Shown piece by piece: positions 41,761-53,690 of a DNA stretch of 64,000 nucleotides. The stretch spans positions 77,408,664 to 77,472,663 of the forward strand of contig RSEF01000001.1 in the NCBI GenBank assembly GCA_003993805.1. The letters are read 5' to 3'. The position numbers and the translations under genes were made by a program. The notes beneath the pieces were generated by a model. That model did not search any database, was not told the origin of the DNA, and saw only the letters and a program-made list of their open reading frames with translations. Numbering within the stretch: the stretch's first letter is position 1; every line of letters starts with the position of its first letter. The DNA is from Himantopus leucocephalus (lineage: Eukaryota; Chordata; Aves; Charadriiformes; Recurvirostridae).

Positions 41761-44524
41761 AAGTAATTTGCCTGGTTAATAATTTATTTCCATTATACCT
41801 ATCAGAAGCCTACTATTTTCATAGCAGAGCGTTACATGTGTAAAGAAAGTTCACTCAATTCTAACTTGAGCAGCACAGAGTTGACTAATTTTTGACCACC
41901 AGACCTGAAAGAAACACATAAGCTTCTGCTCATTGGAGATATGAACTGTTTTCTATGCACCTCTACCCTTGTACTGACATTTTCACCTGTGGGTAATGAA
42001 ATCAAAACCATTAAACCATTCCAGTACAGAGGAATGGTGAGCATAGATTCGTTACTGGAAGGAACTGACACAATTGTACAAGTTGCAGGTAAGGACAGCC
42101 ATGCTGAAAGCAAGCAAGTGGCTGAGGCAATTTAAAGAGGCGTTATTACTGCATCTGCCACACTGTTTTAACCACAAGCTTTTATATAAAAGGCCAAATC
42201 CAGGCAAATGATTCATAAAGAATGTAAATTTACTTTGCAACATTTCTTCTAATAGACAATACTTTCCTTCAAGCTTACTGTTATTCAAAGTGTTTCAATA
42301 AGCTGATCAACAAAAGTGTTTATTGCAACTTGAAATGTCAAAAATGGCATTGTTTAAATGAGTGAGCAACTTCTGCAGTTGAGTTTTGTGTGAGTGGTCA
42401 TGTAAAAGAAATTTGAGATTTTTCCCTCCATGTGTTAAGGAATTAAAAATATCTCTGTATATACACTTGTAAAACACAAATGCAGCAGTAATAACAGAAA
42501 ATTGATAAAAAAGTTTATGAATAAGATTAAAATTAACTAATTTAGAGTGGATATTCAGGAATTCCTTCCATTATAAATTTTCTGAATTCCATTTAGTTCT
42601 GGGAAGTGCTGGAGAAAGTCCTTCAGAAAAGAAACGTCCACGTTTTTTAATCTTCAGTTAAAACTTAATTTCTCTAATGCTTTAAGGAATATGCATAAAG
42701 AATATACAAAACAAACTGTCTTAGTTTTCTTAAGAAACTTTTTGGTACTACTAAAAGAAATAAAAGTTCCAGGTATAATATTCTTTAACATGGGCAACAC
42801 CCTAATTTGGTTATCACATCTGCCGTCTAGTGAGAGAAGTGTTCATGTAGCTGCAGAGTTTGGACAATTTACATCCCAAGTACAACATCCAGTACTGCAG
42901 CACTTGATTTCAAACAAGCTGCCGCATCCTTAATATTGATGTTTGAGCTTCCTGTACAGTGAAGTCTCTCTCTCACCTTCTGATTTCGCTTGCACTTGCT
43001 TGGCTGCAAGAGTGTCTGAAACAGACCCGACTCTTTCCTCAGTTACTGGGAAATCTCCACTATGGCTATATCACAGAATTTATTGAGCTGAAATAATGTG
43101 ATCATTTCCCTGTTCAGTTTCACAACACACCTACACAAAGAGCTGCGCTGCCCTACCATGCCACAGGGGCATGGATGAATGACAGGAGTATAACAAGCCA
43201 ACATAGCCATGAACGAGCAAAGAGTAAAAAAAATCAGGGAGGAGAAAAAGCCAACCTGAAGAGTGCATTTTGAGTGCACTTCTTCTGAGGACTTAACCTC
43301 TGTTCTCCTATACCGTGGACCGTTTATCGGGGTTAAAACTGCGCGAATCAGCCTTTTGGTGGCATAGTGATAATCTGCGCATACTTCAACAGAAACTAAA
43401 GTACATTGCCAAGCTGTGAGAATGCCAGGTTCAAACCTTGCACCTCTCCTTAAAAGGAACATCAGAACCGTTTAAATCGCCTGCAAAAGTTGCAACCTTG
43501 ATAATGGGTGCACGTGGATAAGCAGTTTCAGACTTTCCTGTTGCAGTGGTATCAACGTATATGAAATAGCAAAATACTAAGTTGTGCCAGTTATAGCCAT
43601 GTGAACTCCAGCCTAGTGATGTCGGCATCCCACTATTTCAAAAACTAATGTTAAAATAGCCATAAAGGGTCAGAATAAAGTTCTTTTTAGACAGTAACTT
43701 TTGCCTTGTGAGTGAGCAATAGCAGAAAACTACTAAAAAAACCCCATAGAGCAAGATAGGGGCATCCCCTGAACACACCTCCCGCCATGGCAAATTCTAA
43801 GTCAGGAACTTTGGAGCCAAGTTGTGTCTGCATGTTTATTCTTACATACATTTTCCTCCATTAAGCGTTTCCTTCAGCTGTAACAAACATATGTTCAAAT
43901 ACCTTGTCTGCCTCTTTTTTTCAGCTCATGTAAATTGGTTGTATCTGTAATACCCACGAGCAAGCATACTGAAGCAGTGCTTTATTGAAGCATTTATACA
44001 ATGCACAACAGTTTCATCAGAAGAGAATAAAAATATCAGAATAAATGAATATATTCAAGTCATATAACCCAAATAAACATGAACAGAATAAGTACACAAG
44101 TGTAACCCGGATGCTACAGCAGTCTCCTATTCATCAGTGGGCTAACTAAAACCTATGCACCCAGTGCACTTTCAGAGCCAAATAGCCATTAGGGAGCACT
44201 TGAGGAGCCTCAGAACGAAATCAGCCGTACAGCAGATGCAGGGCGTCTTTTCTGCGGGTTTATCCCTTTGTGCCTCACCTTCCACATCTGTCCGTATTTT
44301 CCTGCTTCAGAGGAGCGTTCTAAGCCTTAGCTAAGCACTGTCCACCACGTAACTTTAAACTTAAATTCAATAAAAAACATTCACAGACGTAAAAAGGCAC
44401 ACCCACCTAAGTTTTTGCCAGACCAGAGGCTTAGTGAGGGATGAGAGTTTTGCAAGCTGGGGCGGAGAACACCAGAGAAGCGCCAAACACTTATTTTTAG
44501 CAAGTTACCTCAGAAGCATTTAAA
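41761..44524. other. Upstream flank of RERGL with scattered CpGs and broken frames
   Basis: CpGs are more frequent here than in the DNA to the left. Open frames occur on both strands (41832-42288 and 43043-43628 on -, 41941-42135 and 42691-42933 on +). None has a full gene structure. The stretch may continue the decayed coding sequence to its left, or contain distal promoter elements of RERGL. The SINE-like segment at 43351-43450 lies inside. Confidence 0.45.
43351..43450 (+). repeat. Possible ancient tRNA-derived SINE remnant
   Basis: The stretch TGGTGGCATAGTGATAATC resembles the A-box region of tRNA-derived SINEs, and GCCAGGTTCAAACC at 43424-43437 resembles a B box. The two are about 57 bases apart, wider than in a simple tRNA, so an insertion or an old composite SINE would be needed. 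It does not fold as a normal tRNA and no anticodon arm could be assigned. Confidence 0.25.
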
Positions 44525-44624
44525 NNNNNNNNNNNNNNNNNNNNNNNNNNNNNNNNNNNNNNNNNNNNNNNNNNNNNNNNNNNNNNNNNNNNNNNNNNNN
44601 NNNNNNNNNNNNNNNNNNNNNNNN
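44525..44624. other. Assembly gap (100 N)
   Basis: Exactly 100 Ns, the conventional placeholder for a gap of unknown size. It is followed at once by an AGG-repeat purine tract and the GC-rich RERGL promoter, the kind of sequence that often drops out of assemblies. Upstream promoter sequence or a non-coding first exon of RERGL could be missing. Confidence 0.99.
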
Positions 44625-44670
44625 AGGGGGAGGAGGGGGAGGAGGAGGAGGAGGAGGAGGAGGAGGAGGG
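44625..44670 (+). repeat. (AGG)n polypurine tract
   Basis: About 46 bases of almost pure AGG/AGGGG repeat directly flank the assembly gap. It lies 168 bases upstream of the TATA-like box. Such G-rich purine strands can form G-quadruplex or triplex structures. Its true length is unknown because it abuts the gap. Confidence 0.9.
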
Positions 44671-44837
44671 CGCCTGTCAGAGAAGATGAAACTACCGACC
44701 CCCGCCCGCGGGGAGCTGTACCTACCGGCCTCGCCGGCGGGGCGGGGAAAGCCGCCGAGGGACGGCGTTGGGGGGAGCAGGGAGGAGGCGGGCTGCTGGG
44801 CGGTGTCGCCGGAGGGGCCGCGCCGGGCCCCGGCGGC

Positions 44838-44843
44838 TATAAA
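44838..44843 (+). promoter_or_regulatory. TATA-like box of RERGL
   Basis: TATAAA lies inside GC-rich sequence, 39 bases upstream of the RERGL ATG. If functional, initiation about 25-32 bases downstream would leave a 5' leader of only about 10-15 nt. The position is suggestive, but a TATA match next to a CpG island may also be incidental, with the real start upstream or in the gap. Confidence 0.4.
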
Positions 44844-44881
44844 GAAATGGAGGCGGCGGGGCACGGCCTGGCGGCGGCGGC

Positions 44882-47800
44882 ATGACCGAGGTGAAGCTGG
44901 CCGTGCTGGGCGGTAGCGGAGCCGGCAAGTCGGGTAAGGCGGGGAGGGGGCGCGGCGGCCCCGATAACCCCCGGCCTGACTTTACCTCAGGTTTGGCGGA
45001 GGGGAAGGGAGGGGGGCGGGCGGGCGGGCACGGGACCCCGCTAAACCTGGCGTCTGCTTCCCTCCCGCAGCGCTGGCGGTGCGGTTCCTGACCCGGCGGT
45101 TCATCGGAGAGTACGCGTCCAACGCCGGTGAGCGCCGCGGGCCGCCGCCGGGCTCCGGGGAGGGGGCGGCGGGAGAGGGCCCGGTGGTAGTGGTGGTGGT
45201 GGTGGGTCCCGTGTGGGGCCTCCGCTCGGGGCTGGGCGGTGCGGGTGCCCCGGCGGAGCGCAAGATGCGGCGCTCCGCACGCTTACCCGAACAAGAAATG
45301 GGGCAGAAACGCAGTTTCGCAGAACTTTTCGGCAAGATTTAAGTTTTCACTTGCTTATCAGCCAGAGTTCCTNGGGGGGGGGGGGGGGCGGGAGAGCAAG
45401 CCAGGTATCTGCGGAGAGATCGCTTGAGGCTCCAGGAGCGCGGGCGGGCGCAGGGGCTGGCGAGGTGCCCGCCGCAAAGCGACTGCGAAGGGACTCGGGA
45501 AGGAAAGATAACCGGGGCTGCGTGTGCGAAGCGCGGGTAGATTATAGTAAGCTCAGTCAGAGGGGAGATAAAGAAGAGAGTAAAGAAATAGACTTAAAAA
45601 GGGAAAAAAAAAAAAAACCCAACAACCTCAGCCCCCAACACCTGTTCTATTGAGTATCTTCTCCTCGGCTCTAGAGGAGAGGTGAAACAGATTGTTTATC
45701 GGGCGCTACTGGTTAATCAAAGCATAATGCAAAGCTCCCTGCTTTTGCAGGAATGCAGTGATTTGATAGCTTTGTGGAAAGCCTGGCCGTGCTGAGGATA
45801 GAATTTCTCATTCGTGCCAGAACAAACGCGCTGATCCTTAAGACACTTCTAAGGTCTTGGAAAACGGCAAAGCAGGACTTGAACTTTCACATCCCGGGTA
45901 GAAGCACTGTTTAACTGATACATAAACACCTTTGGAAGTGTGCCACTCAAGCTGACGGGGTGCTAGGAGTCCCAAAACTTAACAAGGAAAGGAGATTGCT
46001 ATCTACCTTGCTTTCCCTGCTAAACTGAAGGACTGTCTCCAAAGGACTTTTTCTAACAGAAATCAGAATAGCGCTCTGTGATCCACAAATAAAAATGAGA
46101 ATTGTAGTACTAAGCTGAATTGCACTGAATATATCCAAATGAACTTCTTCTGAAAGTAGTTACAGTTGTACATAAATGCTTTACCAATGTTATTACTATA
46201 CAAACACAGACTGAAAAGGTAGTTTGTGTCCCAGATGGCTTATCTAAGTCTAAGCTGTCACATGTAAGTTACATAGTGCTTGCTGTGCTCTGTGTGTGTT
46301 CTAAGCCACCTACAACTAAAACAAGGTTTCCTTGTTCTGACCCTCTGATGCTGCAAGTGTTAGGGGACATGTCAAACCCCCAAAGCATTTTCATTTTTAA
46401 ACAAATGTTTATTGGAAGATAAGTTTAGCTCTATTTCTAGAGAGGGGGAAGGAGGAGAAGGGTGGGAATAGGGGTGATAAAGTACAAGATCATCATAGAA
46501 CACTTAACGGAGTCAAAGTATTAATTAAAAATTTGTTTAATTATGGAGGCCACCAAGGGGCTGCAGATTTGACACCCTGGAATGCTTGGGACTGATAGTT
46601 CATAACAAGATGAACTCTTAAGACATGCAAGAAGAATGCGTAAGATGAACATGGTGCTGAACTGAAGCTGATTGGTTCCAGGGACCATAGCCCTTATCTG
46701 TGTCCTCATTAGACACAGTTTGAAGTGTATTTTCAGTAGTGCCAACACCAGTTCTTGTCTCTGTAGTTCAGTCACTGAGGAATTGTGCTGTAGACAGCTT
46801 ATTGGTGACCAGTGCTGTGAACACAAGTTGGTTACATTTGCCTAGAACAAGCCACTGCTTAAAATAACAGCGATGGTCTGTCTGCACTGGAGTTGCCCAG
46901 GTTGCTAGTGCTGGTGGAGAGTCCTAAATTGGAGAACTGACATATTTTAGGTTCTAGTCTAGGGACATGATTCTGTAAATACTATCGATCTAATGCTATC
47001 TAGCATGAGAGCTCTTAAAGCACCAGATTTCATGATAAATAAACATTACAGAAATAATGGGTTTTTTTTTCAGAATCCGAATTTACATGTAGGCTGGCTT
47101 GCTACTTTCATAATCCTGAACCTTGGTAGCAAGCGGAATAGTCATCAGCATTTATCTTATTCTGAGCATTGTGCATCCCCTTTGCTTCCATTTTGGAAGA
47201 GGAACTGGGGTCTAAAAGTATTTGTCGCACCAACATTTCCATGGGAACACCACAGTGAAGTGGTGTTAGTCAGCCTAAGGGGTTGGGGAGCTCATCTGTT
47301 GCAAAATGAACTAGGTTTGTTTCCAGTGTGTGTCAAAAACCACCCCGAACAACCAAACACAAAAAATGAAAACCAAACCAAACAATACCTGAGGAACTAA
47401 ATGCCCCTCAGTATTCGTGAATCTCACCTTTGCCACCTTTTCTTTTCAGGACCATCCTCAGTCACTCTAATGCTGGTTTTCTTTGCATGCCATGTATCTT
47501 TTAGAATGCATCTACACTAAACACTTATGCCTGGACGGGAGGCAGATACACTTGGAAATTTATGACCCTTGTTCACAGGTAAGAATTTTGGGGCGTAAAG
47601 AAAGTCTGTTCCTCATTCTACCTGAGTAATGGTAGAAAGGGTCGGGGATTACAACCTTTCTGTCTGGTTCTTGGAATTTGTGCTTGCTGTGTTTTGTTTT
47701 TGTTTTTTTTTTTTTTTAATAAGACTGAAACTTTATAGTTGCTGTGGCTCAGAACTGCTGAGTACTTTACCATTTCATGGAAGAAGCCCTTCATTGCTTA

Positions 47801-50800
47801 AATTTTCTGTAAATGCTTTTGCATCTCTAGAATTTTACTAACAAAATAACTTTTCCAACTTCTGCATTATATAGGTAAATACAGAGATAGGTTACAGGAC
47901 TATATGCAGTTTTCTCAAATGCCTGAAGTGGATGAAAATTAGTTTATAAAGCAAACAGTTTATTAAATGTGTGCGGAAATGGTCAAAGTAGATAGGCCTG
48001 GAAGTAAGACTTGCATTCACGGAACAGGTCCAAGGAAAGCCATAATGCAGGCTTATACATGTTGATAGCTGAACTTTGATCACAATAAACCACTTTGTAA
48101 TAAAGTTTTTTTTATTAATTTCTTTCCTGCTATATCAGTAATAGAGAAACTTTGGTAGTGTGTAATATATGCAGACCTGGGTAGGTCTGTCTGATTGCAT
48201 TAGCTTGCAAGGATCCCTTCTGGGCAGTGATCTTACCCCTTACCAAGTAGGATAATGAATACTAAAGCCAAAGCACTGAAAGTCTGGCTCAGACTTAAAG
48301 TAAAGGACTTAAAAACTTAACCCATTGAGCACATAAAATGAACCACCAAACAAATCTGCCTTCCTAGAGACAAGCAACAGCATTGCTTGTCTCAGGGGAA
48401 CGGGAATCCTGAAATAGCTACTGTGCCATGTAACACTATGGAGTCCTTCCTCGCCATACAATCTGTTACGAGGTACTGTTCTGTGGACTTGCTTCTGCCT
48501 ATCTCAGACCTCTTTCCTAAGCCCACCTATGGCTTCCACTTACTGTCGTATTAAATCCTGTGGCATGTGATCAACTCTTTATTAAGATATTTGAAAAATT
48601 GGGAGTGGCAGCTAGCTAGGATAAACCAGATTAGACTACATTATGGGTAGAGATTTTAGTTGCTACAGTTTGGGCATCTTTTTGCTTTTAAGATGACCAG
48701 AGATCAGCTGTGTTAAGGGCAACTCCTCTTGTCAGCACTCTTTGAGTTATCTTGTACCATTTCCTACTTAGGAAAAAGGTCCAGACTTTAGCTGTTTGCT
48801 GCATTCTTCCTGACTTCTTAGTGCCTGCAGAGGAGTAGGTGGTTAGTAGTGGTGGTATTACTTTTTGTCTGATAGGACTGGTGATTCTAGAAAGAGATGG
48901 ATGGGGGTATGGCGGTCCTGTATTCCGTGGGAGCTGGGGAAGAAAAGCAGGTCCCAAGAGGAGGCCAGACTGGGGAAGGAGGAGTTGCCATTCTTGTTTC
49001 TGCTTCCTGAAATCTTTCTGCTCTCTGAGGCTTTCCTCTAGTAGCTGGATTGCTGTTCTGCAGATCTCACTGTCCTTTCATCCATCTGGGAAACAGCTGT
49101 GACATAAACAAGTCACCTCTCCTGCCCCTAAACCTGCTGCACAGTCACCACAACATTAAAAACCCATTGTATTAAAGATACTGAAGTCTTCAGACAGTTC
49201 TAGAAACTTGTTTCATCTTTTCCTTCTCATGCATCCCCTTGCACTGTCAACACTCAGTTACCATCCCTCAGGGTAAGTTACAGTTCCCAGTCCAGCTGTT
49301 TATGATGCTGCGGTGCTGCCCTGATGCTGAGCTGATCAAGGCCACCAGGGTGGCATGTCAGCAGAGATTATACATTGCAAGTAGTAAAATACTAAACTAG
49401 TGAGAGAACAACTTGAACAGTCCTCAAATTACTATTCAAGATGGTAGAGCACAGAGCAAGAGTCATTTTTTTTTTTAATAATTTTTTTTTTCCTGTTCAG
49501 CTTCTAGTATTTCACCTGTCTTGGGTCACATGGTCTTGCTAGCTGCTACCAGGCCATCTGCAGGGATAAGATAATTTAAAATAGCTTTTAAATTACATTC
49601 TTTAGTTTAATGGGACAGTTTGCAGCTGTTGCTTTCTAGAAATTGTAAGTGATAGTTTCTTGGGGTGAAAGGACTCAAAGATTGGTATAACATCGTTATA
49701 ACTTGAGTGACTTCTGTCACTAGTTTTATTGAAGTCAACTGCAGATTGAAAGATGTTTTTTTTTTTCTAGCTCTCTAGAAATTTATCCTGTGGGTAAATA
49801 CTGTTTGACTTGAACAGTGCAAAGAAGAAACAAAACAAATTAAGAAACAAAATAAAATAATTAAGCTTACTGTAGTCAGAATATTAGGAACATGCAAAAC
49901 AGAACTGTAACCAGAAACTGCACAGATATTGATGGCTCCTGTAGGTTTCATTCTCTTGTAACTCTGCAGAATATTCAGCATAAGCAATGGCTGTACAGGT
50001 TACGCAATTTTACTGCTTAAGCAAAGTGTAAATGTTTCATAATGAATTTGTCAGTGATCCAAAGTGCCATCTGTAGTGACGGTTATTTATTAGGCTTTTG
50101 GAGTAGGACTCAACCTGAATTCAGTGCCAGCACCTAGACCTACTAATATCTTCTGCAATAAAAGATACAACATTCTCACATTCACAGTGACAAAGAAAAT
50201 GCTCTGAAGTGACAACAGTAACGTTCTTTTTGCATGTGAATTTGAACTTCTTTCAGCCACAGCGGGGGAAGCTCTCCCTCACAGACGAGCTCCACTGGGC
50301 TGATGGATTTATCATTGTTTACGACATCAGTGATAGAGCATCATTTGCATTTGCAAAGGCATTGCTGTACAGGATCCGAGAGTCTCACATAGGAGCTTGT
50401 AAAAAGTAAGTGGCANCTATTTTTCCCCCCCCCCCCCTCAGCAAACATGTAAAAATGCTGAAAACATTTCTGTGAGCTGTAGGCATCCTAGTAGCAATTA
50501 AAATCCAGCAGCATCCTAGTGGCATAACACAATACCAACAATAAGGTACCTGAAGGTAAACTGTGGTGCAAATTGCAATCTATTTCACTGTATCCAAAGC
50601 CAAGTACATCAGGATTTTTGTTATTCTTTCTTACAGCACTACTATTTAAATAATTGCTATAAATCTGCTGTGATTTACAAAGGTAAAGGCTGGCATAGTC
50701 AGTCTGTGATTTTACTCCTCTACTCTCTTACCCATGAAGATGCACCAATGTGGGGGATGAAGAAAGTGTTTCTCACAATAAATTAATCTAATACCATGGA

Positions 50801-51826
50801 TGTCTCCTAAACTCTCTTTAGCTGTAACCCAACATTATTTGTGCACGTGGGTTACCATATGGTAAGAAACAAACTATTTACTTTCAATAAGAACCACCAA
50901 AATTGCAAGTCTGAGTACATGGGGTGGTTTGTATTCCTGCATCAGTCAGGTGAGCTGCTTTCAAAATAAATGAGAGTGAAATCCTTTACTTATATCAGAA
51001 GTGGAGTTAAAAAAAAAAAAAAACCAACAAACCACTTTTCTGTCAGTTTTACTGCTACCTTTCTTAATTAAGGTTTCTCTGGAAGGGGTAATTTTAGCAA
51101 AAGCTTGGAATTAGGATTCATGTGTTTTCTTCTGAATTATGCCACCAATGCTGATGAATTTCTTTGACTCTCTTCTGTTATCTACAAATGGAGATCACTT
51201 TGCTTCTTCACGAAGTCCAGGAGGTGACAATATACTCAGCAGAATAGAGTATGAAAACTGCAGTGGATGAAAAATACATGAATTCATTGAGTAGAGGAAC
51301 CAAAATGAAAACTTACTGATAGAATAGCTTGTCTGGAAAATCCTTTGATGTTTGACTATGGCAAATGGAAAAACCATAACTCTGCCCGGCAAAGTTAGGG
51401 GGTTAGTTTGTTCTTCTGGGTTTTTTTTTTGCAATGCCTATTATTCTGAACATAGATACTTCTCATACATACTGTACACAGCACAGCATACAGCACAGTA
51501 TTGTAACATATCTTTTCTCTAATCGGAACCTTTTTGATTTCAGAATGGCTGAGTCATCAGTATTGTTGGTTGGTAATAAACAGGATTTATGCCACATGAG
51601 GGAAGTTGGCTGGGATGAAGGACAGAAGCTGGCAATAGACAACAAGTGCCAATTCTGTGAACTGTCTGCAGCAGAACATTATCAGGAAGTTGTGGCAGTG
51701 TTCACCAAAGTCCTGAGGAATATCACGTCAAATTCCAAAGTGAAGGAAAAGAGGCGACCAAGTGGATCAAAGTCAATGGCCAAGTTAATCAACAATGTGT
51801 TTGGAAAGAGAAGGAAATCTGTGTAA
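44882..51826 (+). CDS. RERGL: RERGL, RERG/RAS-like small GTPase (five coding exons)
   Basis: Coding exons are 44882-44933, 45071-45127, 47505-47578, 50257-50405 and 51544-51826, all with GT/AG borders. They join in frame to 615 nt, giving 204 residues plus TAA; I recall the human protein as 205. It is a Ras-superfamily protein of the RERG/RASL group. The P-loop GGSGAGKS spans residues 10-17. The switch I region is ASNAE (33-37). The G3 motif is DPCSQ (57-61) where Ras has DTAGQ. NKQD is at 122-125 and SAA at 152-154. The basic tail ends FGKRRKSV with no CAAX box, so prenylation is not expected. Matches to the human protein as I remember it include [19 protein letters not shown] and the [18 protein letters not shown] end. 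The ATG has G at -3 and aligns with the human start. Intron 1 is only 137 bp. In mammals the gene is known mainly as a smooth-muscle marker; its biochemical role is poorly defined. Confidence 0.96.
45186..45206 (+). repeat. (GGT)n-type short repeat in intron 2
   Basis: A short run of TGG units within the CpG island, 58 bases after the exon 2 donor. It lies in intron 2 of RERGL and is not translated. Confidence 0.8.
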
Positions 51827-53690
51827 AAGATGGTTAGTCTTGAAGTAGGAACAAGCTGAAATAATGGAGCACAGGCAGCTCTTGGGATTCAGTCAATTTC
51901 CTCCAAAGGTCAATGTCTGGAGGAGTAAGACAGTAGAAACCAAAGGTGGAAGATAGTGTGGTCAAGTGGACAGGGTCTAAACCTAGAAGACCTGACCTTC
52001 TATTTCCAGTTCTACTACAGATTTACTGTGTTAGGGCTATGTCACTCAAACTCTAAGTTGCTCCTCTCACTTTGTATCTCATAAGTTCTTCAGAGGAGAG
52101 TCTTAGTCTGTATTTGTTCAACACCAACATGGTCTTGGATAGAGCTTCTAGGTGTGACTGAAGTATAAACAGTTATTTCCAATAAACTCAGCCTTGCTGA
52201 TCAAAAGCTTACTTCAGAATTCTGAGAAGTAGTTTTCTTCTTGTGCAAGAACACTTGCACTAAAGAAAAGCAAAATACTGCTGCTTCATGTGATAATGTA
52301 TTTGTATTTAACTCAAGGAAGGGTGGCTCAGATCTTTGTGTGCCCAAAGGTGCTTAACACCTGCTGCAATTCATATGAATTAAACGCTTAGACAGGAAAT
52401 CTACAAAAGGTATTTACCTGCAAAGCTGCCTTGCAGAGGCACCAGAAGTAGGGAAACACATAAACAAAGCAGTATTGTCTCCTGTTTCAGTATCTTTTTT
52501 TTTTTTTTAATTGAGCGATGAAAGAAAGTAGAGAGGGTTGAGGAGGATGGGAACTGAAATGTTAGTCAGTGAGCGTTGGACTGTTTTGGCAAGGTCATTG
52601 TTCAGTGAAATAATTTTATGGCAAGGGCCCTTTCACAGAGAAGACTTTGTGGGCTGTAACAAAGTTTCCTTACCCGTAAAGTGGATGTGCATGTTCAATT
52701 TTAGATAGGAGTGGAAGCTTGAAAAGCACATGGACTGGTAAAGAGCACAAGTTCTTTGGGATGTCTGCCTGGATTTAAAGGTCGGCCTGCTGGTAAGACC
52801 TGTGCTCCTAACTTGGGTAGAGTGTTTTTCATAAGGACCAATGTCTTTAAAACTAGTCATCGCTATGGTATTGAAATGCCACTTGAGAGAGCACTAAGGA
52901 GTATGTTAGCTACACTTTTCAAATGTGGATATTAAACATCAGATGGGTCTAAGTGTGTTGTCAATTGACGTTCAGAGCTCTTACTGTACGCTTAACTAAA
53001 TAAGGGCTTAGCCCAGCATGTTTGAAAGTGCTGTGCTCATGCAGATACTATGAAAGGGAAGAGAAGTGATCTGAAGATGAATTACTGCCTCCTACCCATT
53101 CCACAGGACAGCTGGGATTCAGTCTTTGTAAGCTGCCGAGCTGAAGCCTACCTCTGCTCTCAAATTTTACCTGCATTGGAACTAGTAAAATTACTTTATC
53201 AGTTGCAGCAGAATACTGATTTTCAAATGTCCACCTCCATAAGATAACATAAAAAAGCTATATAACCTTAGCATTACTGTTGTAAAATAAAACTAAAGCA
53301 CATTTTAGTAAGTGTTGACCAAAGATCACTTTTTTTTAAGGAAAAGATACTGTTTATTTCACTTGTTTTAAAACTACCAATATTGGAATATAGTTCTCAG
53401 TGTTTACAGGCACAGGGTTGCTTTATTTCTATGCAGATGCTGCTCAGCCATATCAGGAGTAGTGTATTTAACTGTATTGGCAATATCCATGAGGCTGAAC
53501 TTGAAGACTAGTTATGTACACCCTTCAACTTTCCAGCACACATGGAATTCCAGAACTACTAATAATAGACTGTTGATTTGTCAGGTAGCTGTATCTCGCC
53601 AGCTCTAGCATTGCCACATTGGAAAACTCTTGTTTGTATTTACTGCTATGGTATTAAATAAACTGGATATAAGATGGATGTATCAATGCT
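51827..53690 (+). other. RERGL: RERGL 3' UTR region with candidate polyadenylation signals
   Basis: Non-coding sequence follows the RERGL stop. AATAAA hexamers in the sense orientation occur at 52181-52186, 53286-53291 and 53657-53662. Any of these could end the transcript, giving 3' UTRs of roughly 0.4, 1.5 or 1.85 kb. I cannot tell which is used. No convincing coding exon was seen in this stretch. Confidence 0.5.

Larger units (their letters stand above)
44670..45540. promoter_or_regulatory. CpG island covering RERGL promoter and exons 1-2
   Basis: GC content and CpG density rise sharply here compared with the CpG-poor, AT-rich flanks. The island holds the probable promoter, exon 1, the 137-bp intron 1, exon 2 and the start of intron 2. 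Its upstream edge is lost in the assembly gap that ends at 44624, so the true island may be larger. No second strong gene start is visible on the opposite strand inside the island. Confidence 0.85.

Noticed and set aside
44520..44864. 114-codon - strand frame rich in proline and unknown residues
   Set aside because: It is produced by the AGG repeat and the N gap.
45079..45653. Open + strand frames of 87 and 146 codons over RERGL exon 2 and intron 2
   Set aside because: GC-rich island sequence lacks stops; the exon 2 donor at 45128 and homology show this is mostly intron.
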